NCBI RefSeq assembly: GCF_031455195.1
Contig: NZ_JAVDSH010000007.1
Location: forward strand, 62,001-126,000
Length of the DNA: 64,000 nucleotides
Source of the DNA: Arthrobacter nitroguajacolicus_D
GTDB lineage: Bacteria > Actinomycetota > Actinomycetes > Actinomycetales > Micrococcaceae
Direction: 5' to 3'
In this document: positions 42,311 to 50,529 of the stretch, piece after piece
Layout: each line of letters starts with the position of its first letter
Numbering within the stretch: the first letter of the stretch is position 1
Program-made: the position numbers and the translations under genes
Notes under the pieces: generated by a model
Seen by the model: only the letters and a program-made list of their open reading frames with translations
What the model was told of the DNA's origin: nothing
Databases searched by the model: none

Positions 42311-43317
42311 GTATCACGGATCAGGAGTCCCTGCTGGAGATCAAGAATCTTCAGGTGGATCTCCCCGGCCCTCGCAAAGGGACCCGCAAAACCATCATCC
42401 AGGACGTGTCACTGAGCATCAGAGCCGGCGAGGCAGTCGGTTTAGTCGGGGAATCAGGGTCCGGGAAATCCATGACAACCAAAGCCATCATGCGCCTTCT
42501 GCCCAAAGGAGCAGAAACCCGGGGGACCTTGAATTACAAGGGCCGCCAAATTTTGACGATGAGCAGCAAGGAATTGCTGAATTACAGGTCCCACGAGGTC
42601 TCGAAAATCTACCAGGACTCTCGTTCGCACATGAACCCCCTTCTAACTATCGGCGATTTTCTCGTCGAGGGCGTCGTATCCTCAGGAGCCATGACACGCG
42701 AGGCTGCGATGACAAAGTCAGCTCAGCTCATGGAGGAGGTCGGGATCATGAGCCCGCAGGCCCGGCTCGCGCAGTATCCTCACCAACTTTCGGGTGGCCA
42801 GCTTCAGCGGATAATGATCGTCATGGCTTTACTGCCCAACCCAGGACTTATCCTTGCCGACGAGCCAACTGCGGCCCTGGATATGACGGTGCAGTCGGAA
42901 GTCATGGCGATACTGAATGAACAATTGCACAGCCGTAACATGGGGATGCTCTTCATTACCCATGATCTAGACCTTGCCGCTGCGGTCACAGATACTCTGG
43001 CAGTCATGTACGCGGGCGTGATCGTTGAGCAGGGACCCACTCAAGCCCTCTATGACGCCCCAAGGCACCCTTACACCGCAGGCCTGCTTGCCTCACGTCC
43101 GAGCCCGACTGAGGTCAAGAAGCTCGTAGCGATACCAGGCCAGCCCATTTCGGCTTCAGAATCCGGCCAAGGCTGTGTGTTCGAAAAGAGATGCGCTTTC
43201 AGTGTCGAGAGGTGCCGCCTGGAGAGGCCGGCATTGCGCAACATTGACGGCCAGATGGTGGCATGCCACCGTGCAGAGGAAATCGTGGATCGTTTACCCG
43301 CAGGGAGGGCCGCATGA
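42307..43317 (+). CDS. Peptide ABC transporter ATPase, DppD/OppD type
   Basis: 336 residues from ATG 42307 overlapping the permease stop. Walker A is GESGSGKS, the signature LSGGQLQR, Walker B LILADEPTAALD, and the peptide-transporter C-terminal motif with cysteines reads GQGCVFEKRCAFSVERC. It hydrolyses ATP with the partner ATPase to drive uptake. Confidence 0.93.
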   Translation: MSITDQESLLEIKNLQVDLPGPRKGTRKTIIQDVSLSIRAGEAVGLVGESGSGKSMTTKAIMRLLPKGAETRGTLNYKGRQILTMSSKELLNYRSHEVSKIYQDSRSHMNPLLTIGDFLVEGVVSSGAMTREAAMTKSAQLMEEVGIMSPQARLAQYPHQLSGGQLQRIMIVMALLPNPGLILADEPTAALDMTVQSEVMAILNEQLHSRNMGMLFITHDLDLAAAVTDTLAVMYAGVIVEQGPTQALYDAPRHPYTAGLLASRPSPTEVKKLVAIPGQPISASESGQGCVFEKRCAFSVERCRLERPALRNIDGQMVACHRAEEIVDRLPAGRAA

Positions 43318-44168
43318 TGGAACCCTTGCTGCAAGCCATCAACCTCAGCAAAGACTTTCCCGTATCTGGCCCTCGGGGACGCAAGCACGAATTTCGCGCG
43401 CTGGACAACGTCAATTTTTCACTGGCAAAAGGAGAGTCGCTGGGCATCGTTGGAGAATCCGGTTCCGGGAAGTCAACAACTGCCAGAATCGTAGCTGGAC
43501 TCGAAACCGCTTCCAGTGGCCTTCTCTACCTGCAGGGCGCTCCTCTGGTCGCCCCGAGAACGGCAAAAGACCGCCGGCAGCGAGCACGCAGAATCCAAAT
43601 GGTCTTTCAGGACCCCTTCGGCTCCCTGAACCCCCGCCAGAAAATCGCAGCTGGCATAGACGAGCTGTTGACCCTACATTTCGACAAATCGCATGCATGG
43701 CGGCAGCAAAGAACGGCCGAACTGTTGGAGAAAGTAGGACTTACGCCAAGCAACGGCACCTCATACCCGCGGAACCTTTCGGGAGGACAACGTCAAAGGG
43801 TATCCATAGCCCGGGCACTGGCCTTAGAGCCCGAGCTGCTCATCTTAGATGAAGCTGTTTCAGCTCTGGACGTCAGCATTCAAGCCCAAGTCCTGAATCT
43901 GTTGACCGATCTCAGGGCCGACCTTGGTATCTCTTATCTGTTCATTTCTCACGATCTGGCAGTGGTCAGGCAGGTCTCCGACAGTTGCTTGGTCATGAGC
44001 CAAGGGGCCGTTGTCGAATACGGGGCTACCGAAAGCGTCCTGGATTCACCGAAAGAACCCTACACACAGCAACTTCTTGCGGCGCTGCCCACGCATGGTT
44101 GGACACCGCGGAGACGTGTCCCGTTTGCGACGCACACACCTGGTCTTGAAAATTCCTCAGCGGTTTAG
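43314..44168 (+). CDS. Peptide ABC transporter ATPase, DppF/OppF type
   Basis: 284 residues from ATG 43314 (GGGAGGG upstream, ATGA overlap); the longer open frame starts inside the previous gene. Walker A is GESGSGKS, Q-loop MVFQDPFGSLNP, signature LSGGQRQR and Walker B LLILDEAVSALD. It is slightly short: the usual C-terminal Cys-rich GCPFxxRC motif of the family is missing, and the protein ends soon after the LPTHGWTPRRRV segment. Confidence 0.9.
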   Translation: MMEPLLQAINLSKDFPVSGPRGRKHEFRALDNVNFSLAKGESLGIVGESGSGKSTTARIVAGLETASSGLLYLQGAPLVAPRTAKDRRQRARRIQMVFQDPFGSLNPRQKIAAGIDELLTLHFDKSHAWRQQRTAELLEKVGLTPSNGTSYPRNLSGGQRQRVSIARALALEPELLILDEAVSALDVSIQAQVLNLLTDLRADLGISYLFISHDLAVVRQVSDSCLVMSQGAVVEYGATESVLDSPKEPYTQQLLAALPTHGWTPRRRVPFATHTPGLENSSAV

Positions 44169-44231
44169 AGCTAGTAAAACAGCCTTAACCGCAGCTCGCC
44201 GCGGCCAGTCGCTGACTGAACCAAAGGGGCG

Positions 44232-44939
44232 GTGGAGGAACCCAAGAGTTCCCTTGCGGAAGGGCCTCAGCAGGCAAGTGCGCGCCGAGAAGGCGTCTCT
44301 CGACCCATGCTTTCCTTCATCGCTCACAAGGCCGCGGCTGCAGACGGCGCCAAGCGGTTTGCCGCCATCACCCCCTACTTCCTGACAGCTTCCCCTGCCG
44401 CCGTGGCCAGCTACTACCAGGAACTCCGTGACGCCGTTACGGACGGTGAACTATATGGGTACTTCTTCCCAGAGGTTGCCGGAACCGATGTTGCCCCCGA
44501 AGACCTCAAGGGCCTGATTGCCGTGGGCTTGGACGGCATCAAGGTCTCGGGTGGCGCTTCGGCCAGGGTGAGTCACTACCTGGCTGAGGCGCCGGAGGGC
44601 TTCAAGCTGTGGTCCGGCAACGACGCGGACCTCCCCAACATCCTTGCATCCGGCGGCCGGGGCACCGTCTCCGGCGTCTCCGCAGTGTGCCCGGAACCGT
44701 GGGCTGCCTACCGCACCGCGCATGCAGAGGGCAACGACGAGAAGGTCGCACAGGCACAGAAAGCCATCGAGCTTCTGGTCCCCGTCCTCGGCCCCAATAT
44801 CGCCAACCTCAAGTACGGCATCGGTCTCCGGGGCTTTACGGGCGGTTCCACTCGAATGAGCATCGACGCGCCCTCTGCCGCCATACGGGACCTGATCAGC
44901 AGCGTGATCGACGACGCCAACAACATCCTCACTTCATAA
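44232..44939 (+). pseudogene. N-terminally truncated DapA-family aldolase/synthase
   Basis: The readable protein from about 44330 on matches the C-terminal two-thirds of dihydrodipicolinate synthase-like enzymes: AITPYFLTASPAAVASYYQE, then GLIAVGLDGIKVSGG with the Schiff-base lysine in the GIKVS strand, GNDADLPNILASGGRGTVSG and GLRGFTGGSTRMSIDAP. About 90 N-terminal residues, including the T(S)T motif and first strands, are absent. The upstream open frame (44232 to 44310) shows no family similarity. No good ribosome site is seen. It is therefore probably a remnant, though translation of the shortened protein cannot be excluded. Confidence 0.75.
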
Positions 44940-44985
44940 GCCCTAGCTTTCGAGATCACTCGGAAAAGCGACAAAAGAAGAAAGC

Positions 44986-45015
44986 AACGCCCGGCAGGAA
45001 CCTCTGCCGGGCGTT
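44986..45015 (+). terminator. Hairpin after the DapA-like remnant
   Basis: A perfect 12-bp stem (AACGCCCGGCAG / CTGCCGGGCGTT) with a 6-nt loop lies 46 bp after the stop at 44939. There is no T-run, so it may act weakly. Confidence 0.65.
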
Positions 45016-45519
45016 AGACATATAAGATCTGCTGAATCGAGCCCGGCTAAAGTACTGAAGTACTTAGTCGCCGTGAGTTTCCCTACCGTCTGAACTACGC
45101 ACAACCTGATGTTGGCTGACGTGTGAAGACTTGCCCGTCAGTGGAGTTCCGGTGTGGTTCTCACACACCTGACGAACCGCAGGAGGTGACATCGCCCGCC
45201 CCTTCGCTGAGCGACTTGCATCAAGACCCGACGCTTCGGGCTATTTTTGATAGATCCCAGGCTGCCGCAGCCCAGTTTCCTGTCCTTCAACTGTCAGAGT
45301 GGGATCTGAGAACATCATGAGCCGCCGTCAACAATACGGAAAATTCGCGCTACTCTCAGGCCAGCCCGCGACCGCAAGTTGCCCGCGCTCCCCCACCCTG
45401 CCCAACGCTCCTCCAGCGCGAGGCGACCTTCAAGACACCTCAACGGGCAAGGCGTGCGGGAATCCTCACATGGCTCCTGCTTCCTGACATTACCCGATAG
45501 CTATTTAACCGAATATCCG
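45016..45519. other. Intergenic stretch without a recognisable gene
   Basis: About 500 bp. It holds a small perfect palindrome at 45050-45065 (AAGTACT-GA-AGTACTT). A 65-codon frame at 45123-45320 contains an internal GTG directly after CAGGAGG, but its product (TSPAPSLSDLHQDPTLRAIF and onward) matches nothing I know and spacing to that site is too short. I do not call a gene. Confidence 0.5.
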
Positions 45520-46521
45520 TTATCGGCGTCGGACCAACAGTGCGGCTGATTCCCGAGGAACGATCCGCGCGGTATTGGTGGGCACATCGGGCAGCGGGTG
45601 TCCTTCTGCGTGATGCAGGGCGATCCCAGCCGTATAGAGACCCAGCTGTTCCATATCGACGCCGACACTGGAGATTGGGGGAAGGAACCGGGCGGCCAGT
45701 GGGGAGTCGTCATGGCCGATGACGGAGAGCTCTTCTGGAACACGTATACCTTTTCGCGCCGCCGCCGAGATGACGTCCGCCGCGGTTTCGTCGTTGTACG
45801 CGACGATGCCCGTCACGCCTGCTTCATGCCAGGCGGTGACGGCGGACGCTGAGGCGGGGTCCTGATAATCGACCTGCCTGACGACGGGGGCTGGAACGCC
45901 TGTCTCGCTGCAAACCTGCTCGACGAGATGAAGCCGGGCTGCAACAAACTCTTCCAGCCGCGGGTCGGCGGGGTGAGCGAAACCAAGCTGCTTGTGGCCG
46001 AGCCCCAGAAGGTATTGGGCCTGAAGCTTTGGTCCTGAGGTGAAGTCGGAGGAGGGCTGCGCGGTCGCGCGGTCCGGAATGATGTTCCGGATGCCTAGGG
46101 ACTTCATGTCAGCCAAGTCCTCGTCCGAGAACTGTCCGTAGCCAATGACGACGGCAGGCTCAAGAATGGCCCAGAGGGGCGTGGCAGTGCTGTCGGCAAG
46201 CGGCGTGTAGGTGACCAGGGTGTAGCCGTGGCTGGCAAGCTCATGGGTCAGGACTTCAAGATTCGTGCGCAGGCTGTGCGCCAAGGGCCAGTCAGGCAGG
46301 ACAAGCAGGACGATCTTATTCCTCCCACTTCGAAGCGCCCGTGCGGCATGGTGCGGCTTGTAATTCAACTCCTGGGACGCGGCCAAAACACGTTTCCGGG
46401 TGGCTTCGGAGATTGTTTGCCCCTTGGTCCGGTTCATTACGAAGCCGACCGTGGCGGGTGAAACTCCCGCTTCCCTGGCCACGTCAGCCGCCGTCACCCG
46501 GCGTCCCGTCGCTGTAGTCAA
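45520..46521 (-). CDS. LacI-family transcriptional regulator
   Basis: 333 residues from TTG 46521, preceded by AAGGGAG at good spacing; an in-frame ATG at 46560 has no such site. The LacI HTH and hinge are clear: VTAADVAREAGVSPATVGFV then LNYKPHHAARALRSG. The sugar-binding domain includes VLLVLPDWPLAHSL, IVAYNDETAADVISAA and LSVIGHDDSPLAARFLPPIS. It is divergent from the MFS/rhamnosidase/glucosidase operon, whose promoter carries two palindromes, and is the likely repressor, induced by a sugar from rhamnosyl-glycosides. Confidence 0.93.
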   Translation of the reverse strand: MTTATGRRVTAADVAREAGVSPATVGFVMNRTKGQTISEATRKRVLAASQELNYKPHHAARALRSGRNKIVLLVLPDWPLAHSLRTNLEVLTHELASHGYTLVTYTPLADSTATPLWAILEPAVVIGYGQFSDEDLADMKSLGIRNIIPDRATAQPSSDFTSGPKLQAQYLLGLGHKQLGFAHPADPRLEEFVAARLHLVEQVCSETGVPAPVVRQVDYQDPASASAVTAWHEAGVTGIVAYNDETAADVISAAARKGIRVPEELSVIGHDDSPLAARFLPPISSVGVDMEQLGLYTAGIALHHAEGHPLPDVPTNTARIVPRESAALLVRRR

Positions 46522-46564
46522 CCCGCACTCCCTTGAATCGTTACAAAATACTCTTGCCATCCGC

Positions 46565-46581
46565 GCTAGCGCCTTGCTAGC
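46565..46581. promoter_or_regulatory. Operator-like palindrome (GCTAGC-N5-GCTAGC)
   Basis: Two self-complementary GCTAGC blocks five bases apart form a 17-bp palindrome between the LacI gene and the MFS operon. It resembles the neighbouring ACTAG/CTAGT site in half-site core CTAG. Confidence 0.55.
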
Positions 46582-46596
46582 ATCTTACCCACCGCT

Positions 46597-46612
46597 ACTA
46601 GCACGTACTAGT
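46597..46612. promoter_or_regulatory. LacI operator candidate
   Basis: ACTAGCACGTACTAGT is symmetric at 7 of 8 base pairs around a central CG, the usual form of LacI/GalR-type operators. It lies 38 bp upstream of the MFS start and 75 bp from the LacI start. Confidence 0.65.
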
Positions 46613-46650
46613 GGTGTTCCTCACCAAGACATTTAGACAACGGAGTCCTC

Positions 46651-47994
46651 ATGAGTACTCGCGACGACAAGCCCAACGAGGTTGTCCCGCCTACTGCTTT
46701 TCCCCTTGCCACCTCCGTCACGGATGTGGCCGATGATCGGCCTGAGACCACGAAGCCGGACTTGCCGAAGGTCTCCGCCCGCTACATCTGGTTTATGGTT
46801 CTGGCGCAATTTGGAGTCTTCGTAGCCTTCATCACCCCGCTTGCCATTTCGTTGTCCATCCGGGTCCAGGAGCTGGCCCCGGGCCACGAGGAATACCTGG
46901 GGTACATCACAGGCGCGGGTGCCTTCGCCGTGATGCTCACAGCACCCTTAGCGGGAGTGCTAAGCGACCGTACCCGCACGAAGATTGGCCGCCGCCGTCC
47001 TTGGATGATCGGCGGCACGATCCTTGGTGTCATCTCGCTGTTCGTGATGGGGCTTGCCCCTGACGTCCTCATCCTGGGCCTCGGCTGGATCCTTGCCCAG
47101 CTGGGCTGGGGGCAGGTGCTCGCAAACCTGCAGATCTCCACGGCAGACCGGCTCCCGGAGTCTCAGCGCGGCAAGGTGGCCGGGCTAGCCGGCTTCGCGA
47201 CGCAGATAGCACCCGTCTTCGGCCTCGTCATCGCCGGAGGTTTCGCACAGCGAAGCGTCCTGCTCTTCCTGGTCCCCGGACTGGTGGGAGTGATTCTCGT
47301 AGCACTGTTTGTCCTCCTCGTGCACGAAGACGACAGCCGGGCACTGACCTTTGCCGAGAAACTCAGCATCAAGGCAATTGCGAAGAAATACGTATACAAC
47401 CCCAAGCACTACCCGGACTACTCGTGGAACTGGGCGGGCCGCTTCCTCTTCTACTTCGGGCTTACCCTCAACACCACGTTCACGGCGTTCTTCTTCGCTT
47501 CCAAGCTCGGCGTTGAAGTCAGCGAGGTAGCCCCACTCATCGCCACCATCGGCGGCACCGGCATCCTCGCCACAACTCTCGGTGCCATCGGCGGCGGATT
47601 CCTCTCTGACCGCCTTCGCCGCCGCCGCTTGTTCGTCCTGACCGCCGCCGTCATCTTCGCTGCCGGCGCAATACTCATGGCGTTTGCCCCTGACGTGCCG
47701 CTGCTCATCGCCGGTTCCCTGCTTACCTCAGTCGGCATCGGAGCATTCTCGGCAGTTGACCAGGCCCTGCTCCTTGACGTCCTGCCCGAAAGGGACACCG
47801 ACGCCGGCAGGTTCATGAGCATCACCGGCTTCGCGACCTCGATCCCCCAAGCCTTAGCCCCGATCATCGCACCGCTTTTCCTGGCCGTAGGCGCAACCGG
47901 CACTGACAAGAACTACGAACTCCTCTACATCGTCGCTGGCGTCGTCACGATCCTGGGCGGCCTGTCCGTGCTCCGCATCAAATCAGTCCGCTAG
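46651..47994 (+). CDS. MFS sugar/glycoside transporter
   Basis: 447 residues, about 12 helices after a 45-residue polar N-terminus. The loop 2-3 motif reads SDRTRTKIGRRRPWM, as in GPH/sucrose-type symporters, and loop 8-9 has FLSDRLRRRRLFVL. GGAG lies ahead of ATG 46651. Being first in an operon with a GH78 rhamnosidase and GH3 glucosidase, both without signal peptides, it probably imports the rhamnosyl-glucoside they cleave. Confidence 0.87.
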   Translation: MSTRDDKPNEVVPPTAFPLATSVTDVADDRPETTKPDLPKVSARYIWFMVLAQFGVFVAFITPLAISLSIRVQELAPGHEEYLGYITGAGAFAVMLTAPLAGVLSDRTRTKIGRRRPWMIGGTILGVISLFVMGLAPDVLILGLGWILAQLGWGQVLANLQISTADRLPESQRGKVAGLAGFATQIAPVFGLVIAGGFAQRSVLLFLVPGLVGVILVALFVLLVHEDDSRALTFAEKLSIKAIAKKYVYNPKHYPDYSWNWAGRFLFYFGLTLNTTFTAFFFASKLGVEVSEVAPLIATIGGTGILATTLGAIGGGFLSDRLRRRRLFVLTAAVIFAAGAILMAFAPDVPLLIAGSLLTSVGIGAFSAVDQALLLDVLPERDTDAGRFMSITGFATSIPQALAPIIAPLFLAVGATGTDKNYELLYIVAGVVTILGGLSVLRIKSVR

Positions 47995-48012
47995 AACTGC
48001 AGAAAGAAACAC

Positions 48013-50529
48013 ATGAGCCACTTCTTCCCGTGGACCGCCAGGTTCATCGCCCCGGCAGCACCCGCCGATCAGTCCGAACACCCCCAGCCGGCACCCCTTT
48101 TCCGCCGCGACTTCAACTCCGCCAATATCCGGCGGGCCACGTTGCACGTGACGGCGCTCGGCCTTGTTGAGGCATACCTTAATGGGCAACGCGTGGGCGA
48201 CGAAGTCCTCGCACCAGGCTGGACCACCTACCGCCACCGGCTGAACTACAGCAGCCACGACGTCACGGAACTTATCACCGAAGGCGCCAACACCTTGGGT
48301 GCGATGGTCGGGGAAGGATGGGCGCGAGGTCGGCTTGGTTGGGAAGGCGCAGGACCAACCAAAAACATCTTCGCTGACCGTCCAGGCTTGTTCATGCAGC
48401 TTGACCTCGACTACGGGGACCACCGCGAAAGCATTGGCACCGACGAAGAGTTCCGCACCTCCCCCGGCCCCGTCCTCTTCGAGAGCATCTACGATGGCGA
48501 ACACTACGACGCGCGGCTGGAGCAAGTCGGCTGGTCCGCCCCTGGTTTTGATGCCTCCACGTGGGCATCGGTGGAAGTCATTGACTGGGACCTGACGACC
48601 CTCGAAACCCCCACGAAGGAACCTGTCCGCCGCATCGAGGAAATCCCGGTCCAACGGCTCCTCACCACGCCCTCGGGGAAGACCATCGCCGACTTCGGGC
48701 AGAACCTGGTCGGCTGGATCCGCCTGAGCGTTGAAGGCGACGCCGGTACCACTGTGACCCTCCGCCATGCAGAAGTCCTCGACAACGGCGAGCTTGGCGT
48801 CCGCCCGCTGCGCACAGCCAAAGCAACAGACGAATACACCCTGCGCGGCAACGGACCCGAACTATGGGAACCGCGCTTCACCTTCCATGGGTTCCGTTAC
48901 ACCGAAATTGAGGGCTACCCCGGAGAACTGACCATGGACAAGCTCACCGCCGTCGTCGTTCACACCGACATGGCGCGCACGGGATGGTTCGAAACCTCCA
49001 ACCCCCTGCTGAACCAGCTCCACAACAACACCGTGTGGTCCATGAAAGGCAACTTCGTCAGCCTGCCCACCGACTGCCCCCAGCGGGATGAACGCCTTGG
49101 CTGGACCGGTGACATCAACGTCTTCGGCCCAACAGCGGCGTACCTGTACGACGTCCGAGGCGTCCTCGGGTCCTGGCTTCGCGACCTTGCCTTGGAACAG
49201 AAGCACAAAGGTTACGTGCCCATGGTCGTCCCGGACTTCCAGACCCATGCCGCACCGATGACCACCGCTGTCTGGTCCGACGTCGCCGTCCTGCTGCCCT
49301 GGACTCTCTATCAGGCCTATGGGGACCAACAGATCCTCGAAGACGCCTACACCTCCATGGTCGAATTCACCGACCAAGTCGCAGGGCTGCTGAACCCCGA
49401 CGGGCTGTGGGACTCGGGGTTCCAATTCGGCGATTGGCTCGACCCCGACGCACCCCCGGAAAACCCGTCAGGCGGCAAAACCGAGTCACATCTCGTGGCA
49501 GCCGCGTACTTCTGCCGCGTCACGGAAGTGATGGCAAAAACGGCGGCCATCCTTGGCAACAGCGAGGACGGAGAACGGTTTTCCCGTGTCGCAGCAAAGG
49601 TCAAGCAGGCCTTCCAGGACGAGTATGTCACCCCGGCCGGCAGGCTGGCCAACAACTCTGCCACCGCCTACGCCCTGGCCATCACCTTCGATATCCTCAA
49701 CGCCGGACAGAAGGAACGCGCCGGGGAAATGCTGGCCAAGCTGGTGACTCAGGCCAAGCACACCATTTCCACCGGATTCGTTGGCACCCCGGTCCTCTGC
49801 GACGCGCTCACGCAGACAGGGCATCTGGACGACGCCTACAAGCTCCTACTAAACACTGAATGCCCGTCGTTCCTGTACCCGGTCACCATGGATGCCACCA
49901 CTATCTGGGAACGCTGGGATTCCATGAGACCGGACGGCACCATTAACCCCGGCGGGATGACCTCGTTCAACCACTATGCCCTCGGAGCAGTAGCTGACTG
50001 GATGCACCGCACGGTAGCCGGCCTCGCACCCGCCGAACCCGGCTACAAACGCATCACTGTGGCCCCCAAGCCAGGCGGGGATCTCACCAGCGCCTCGGCC
50101 CGTCACCTCACCCCGTTCGGTGAAGCCGCCGTGTCCTGGCGCATTGTCGACGGGACCGTAACCCTTGACGTCAAGGTCCCGGAGGGTACGACCGCCCACG
50201 TTGTCCTGCCGGTGCACCCGGAAAACCTGGAAGTAGAAGTAGGACACGGGAGCCATAGCTGGAGCTACGAGCTTCCGGCAGGACACAATGAAACGCCGGA
50301 ATACAGTCTGGACACCACCTTCGGCGTTCTCGCCCAGGACAAGGAACTGTGGGAAAGCTTCACCGCAACCTTCTCATCCTTCTTCCCCGGCGTCCCTTTG
50401 GATGCCAACAACCCCGACGCGAAAAACATCAGCATCAGGGACATGCTCGGCATGATCCCCATGAGCCCCGCCGGACTCGCCGAAGCACTCGAAAACGTCC
50501 TGACAACAAAGAACGAGGTACCCGCATGA
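48013..50529 (+). CDS. GH78 alpha-L-rhamnosidase with C-terminal helical tail
   Basis: 838 residues. N-terminal beta domains (FRRDFNSANIRRATLHVTAL, GLVEAYLNGQRVGDEVLAPG) precede the (alpha/alpha)6 catalytic barrel, which starts near residue 320. The GH78 signature CPQRDERLGWTGDINVF supplies conserved acidic residues, and FNHYALGAVADWMHR and GYKRITVAPKPGGDLTSASA follow. It hydrolyses terminal alpha-L-rhamnose. No signal peptide is seen. After the C-terminal beta-sandwich an extra tail of about 75 residues (FGVLAQDKELWESFTATFSS, MLGMIPMSPAGLAEALENVL) looks helical and resembles in style a tail on the next gene product. The stop overlaps the GH3 start (ATGA). Confidence 0.93.
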   Translation: MSHFFPWTARFIAPAAPADQSEHPQPAPLFRRDFNSANIRRATLHVTALGLVEAYLNGQRVGDEVLAPGWTTYRHRLNYSSHDVTELITEGANTLGAMVGEGWARGRLGWEGAGPTKNIFADRPGLFMQLDLDYGDHRESIGTDEEFRTSPGPVLFESIYDGEHYDARLEQVGWSAPGFDASTWASVEVIDWDLTTLETPTKEPVRRIEEIPVQRLLTTPSGKTIADFGQNLVGWIRLSVEGDAGTTVTLRHAEVLDNGELGVRPLRTAKATDEYTLRGNGPELWEPRFTFHGFRYTEIEGYPGELTMDKLTAVVVHTDMARTGWFETSNPLLNQLHNNTVWSMKGNFVSLPTDCPQRDERLGWTGDINVFGPTAAYLYDVRGVLGSWLRDLALEQKHKGYVPMVVPDFQTHAAPMTTAVWSDVAVLLPWTLYQAYGDQQILEDAYTSMVEFTDQVAGLLNPDGLWDSGFQFGDWLDPDAPPENPSGGKTESHLVAAAYFCRVTEVMAKTAAILGNSEDGERFSRVAAKVKQAFQDEYVTPAGRLANNSATAYALAITFDILNAGQKERAGEMLAKLVTQAKHTISTGFVGTPVLCDALTQTGHLDDAYKLLLNTECPSFLYPVTMDATTIWERWDSMRPDGTINPGGMTSFNHYALGAVADWMHRTVAGLAPAEPGYKRITVAPKPGGDLTSASARHLTPFGEAAVSWRIVDGTVTLDVKVPEGTTAHVVLPVHPENLEVEVGHGSHSWSYELPAGHNETPEYSLDTTFGVLAQDKELWESFTATFSSFFPGVPLDANNPDAKNISIRDMLGMIPMSPAGLAEALENVLTTKNEVPA

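Noticed and set aside
45123..45320. 65-codon frame between the DapA remnant and the LacI gene
   Set aside because: An internal GTG follows CAGGAGG but with almost no spacing, and the product matches nothing known.
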